Source: Aphrocallistes beatrix
Taxonomy: Eukaryota > Porifera > Hexactinellida > Sceptrulophora > Aphrocallistidae
DNA: 64,000 nucleotides
Direction: 5' to 3'
Assembly (NCBI GenBank): GCA_963281255.1
Contig: OY725494.1
Location: 4,911,934-4,975,933, forward strand
Of this stretch, positions 63,770 to 64,000 are shown in pieces (position 1 is the first letter of the stretch; every line of letters begins with the position of its first letter). The notes beneath the pieces were generated by a model. That model saw only the letters and a program-made list of their open reading frames with translations. It had not been told where the DNA came from and ran no database searches. Position numbers and translations under genes: made by a program.

Positions 63770-64000
63770 ATATATAATATCTCTGTAACGAATTGATTGA
63801 AGAAACTGCCGGGCGCAGAAAGCTAATTTTTGGCATGTGGGAGTCTTTGGCTATGGCTCCAGTAAGTTCTGAGCTCAGAGTGAAATGTCGACTCATCATG
63901 AAATTATGACGTCATTGTCACATTTTTAAAAGTTAAGCAACACAATTATTCGAGCATAACTCAGCCATTATAGGAGATAGAAGGCTGAAAATTTAATAGA
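63770..64000. mobile_element. Foldback element, family E, third copy (cut by window end)
   Basis: Continues as CTGTAACGAATTGATTGAAG, matching 63229 onward, directly next to the second copy. Incomplete. Confidence 0.75.

Noticed and set aside
1-64000. tRNA or rRNA genes
   Set aside because: I looked for cloverleaf-like and rRNA-like segments and found none that I could support; a covariance-model scan would be decisive.

Overview
This is metazoan nuclear DNA. It is AT-rich (GC-rich only in coding exons), spliced genes carry GT..AG introns, and there are no bacterial signals. It holds an MTA (NuRD subunit) gene, REEP genes, Maf-type bZIP-like genes, NHL and vWA genes, and many non-autonomous DNA transposons (pogo-, hAT- and piggyBac-like, plus one mariner). 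The mix of large intergenic space, intronless single-exon genes, a WAV3-type vWA protein and an MTA with two C2H2 fingers suggests an invertebrate, possibly an early-branching one such as a sponge or cnidarian. The species cannot be fixed from the sequence.

Layout. 1-8.3 kb: repeats and one small Maf-like bZIP gene (4.7-5.0 kb, -). 8.3-17.5 kb: a four-exon MTA gene (+). Its 6-kb first intron contains an intronless antisense gene with two RING fingers and a ZAR1-like 3CxxC zinc finger (11.4-12.1 kb, -). 18.8-28.5 kb: three Maf-like bZIP genes; two of them are arms of an inverted duplication (18.85-19.56 and 27.77-28.48 kb). 28.4-40.3 kb: a tandem segmental duplication of a REEP (TB2/DP1/HVA22) gene. 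The distal copy has a normal tail. The proximal copy has lost an intron splice site and now ends in a hydrophobic tail read from antisense bZIP promoter sequence across the duplication junction. Sequence differences between the two units give empty-site proof for several transposon insertions. 41-50.4 kb: a minus-strand vWA/NHL cluster that looks like a duplicated NHL-vWA pair with reciprocal decay (vWA intact plus NHL relic; NHL intact plus vWA relic), with a dead mariner between. 52.3-57.3 kb: three more Maf-like bZIP genes flanking a 1.1-kb minisatellite of 20-bp units. 57.5-64 kb: a Thr-rich single-pass membrane protein gene and a partial paralogue cut by a foldback element.

The most unusual system is the family of seven tiny intronless Maf-like genes. 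Each has a TATA box about 35-70 bp upstream of the ATG. All have lost the invariant Asn and Arg of the bZIP basic region and instead share an aromatic-Lys...Asp signature. They look like a lineage-specific set of zipper proteins with altered or lost DNA recognition. The MTA gene (NuRD chromatin remodelling) and REEP genes (ER tubule shaping) are ordinary conserved genes; nothing suggests they work together with the small gene families around them.
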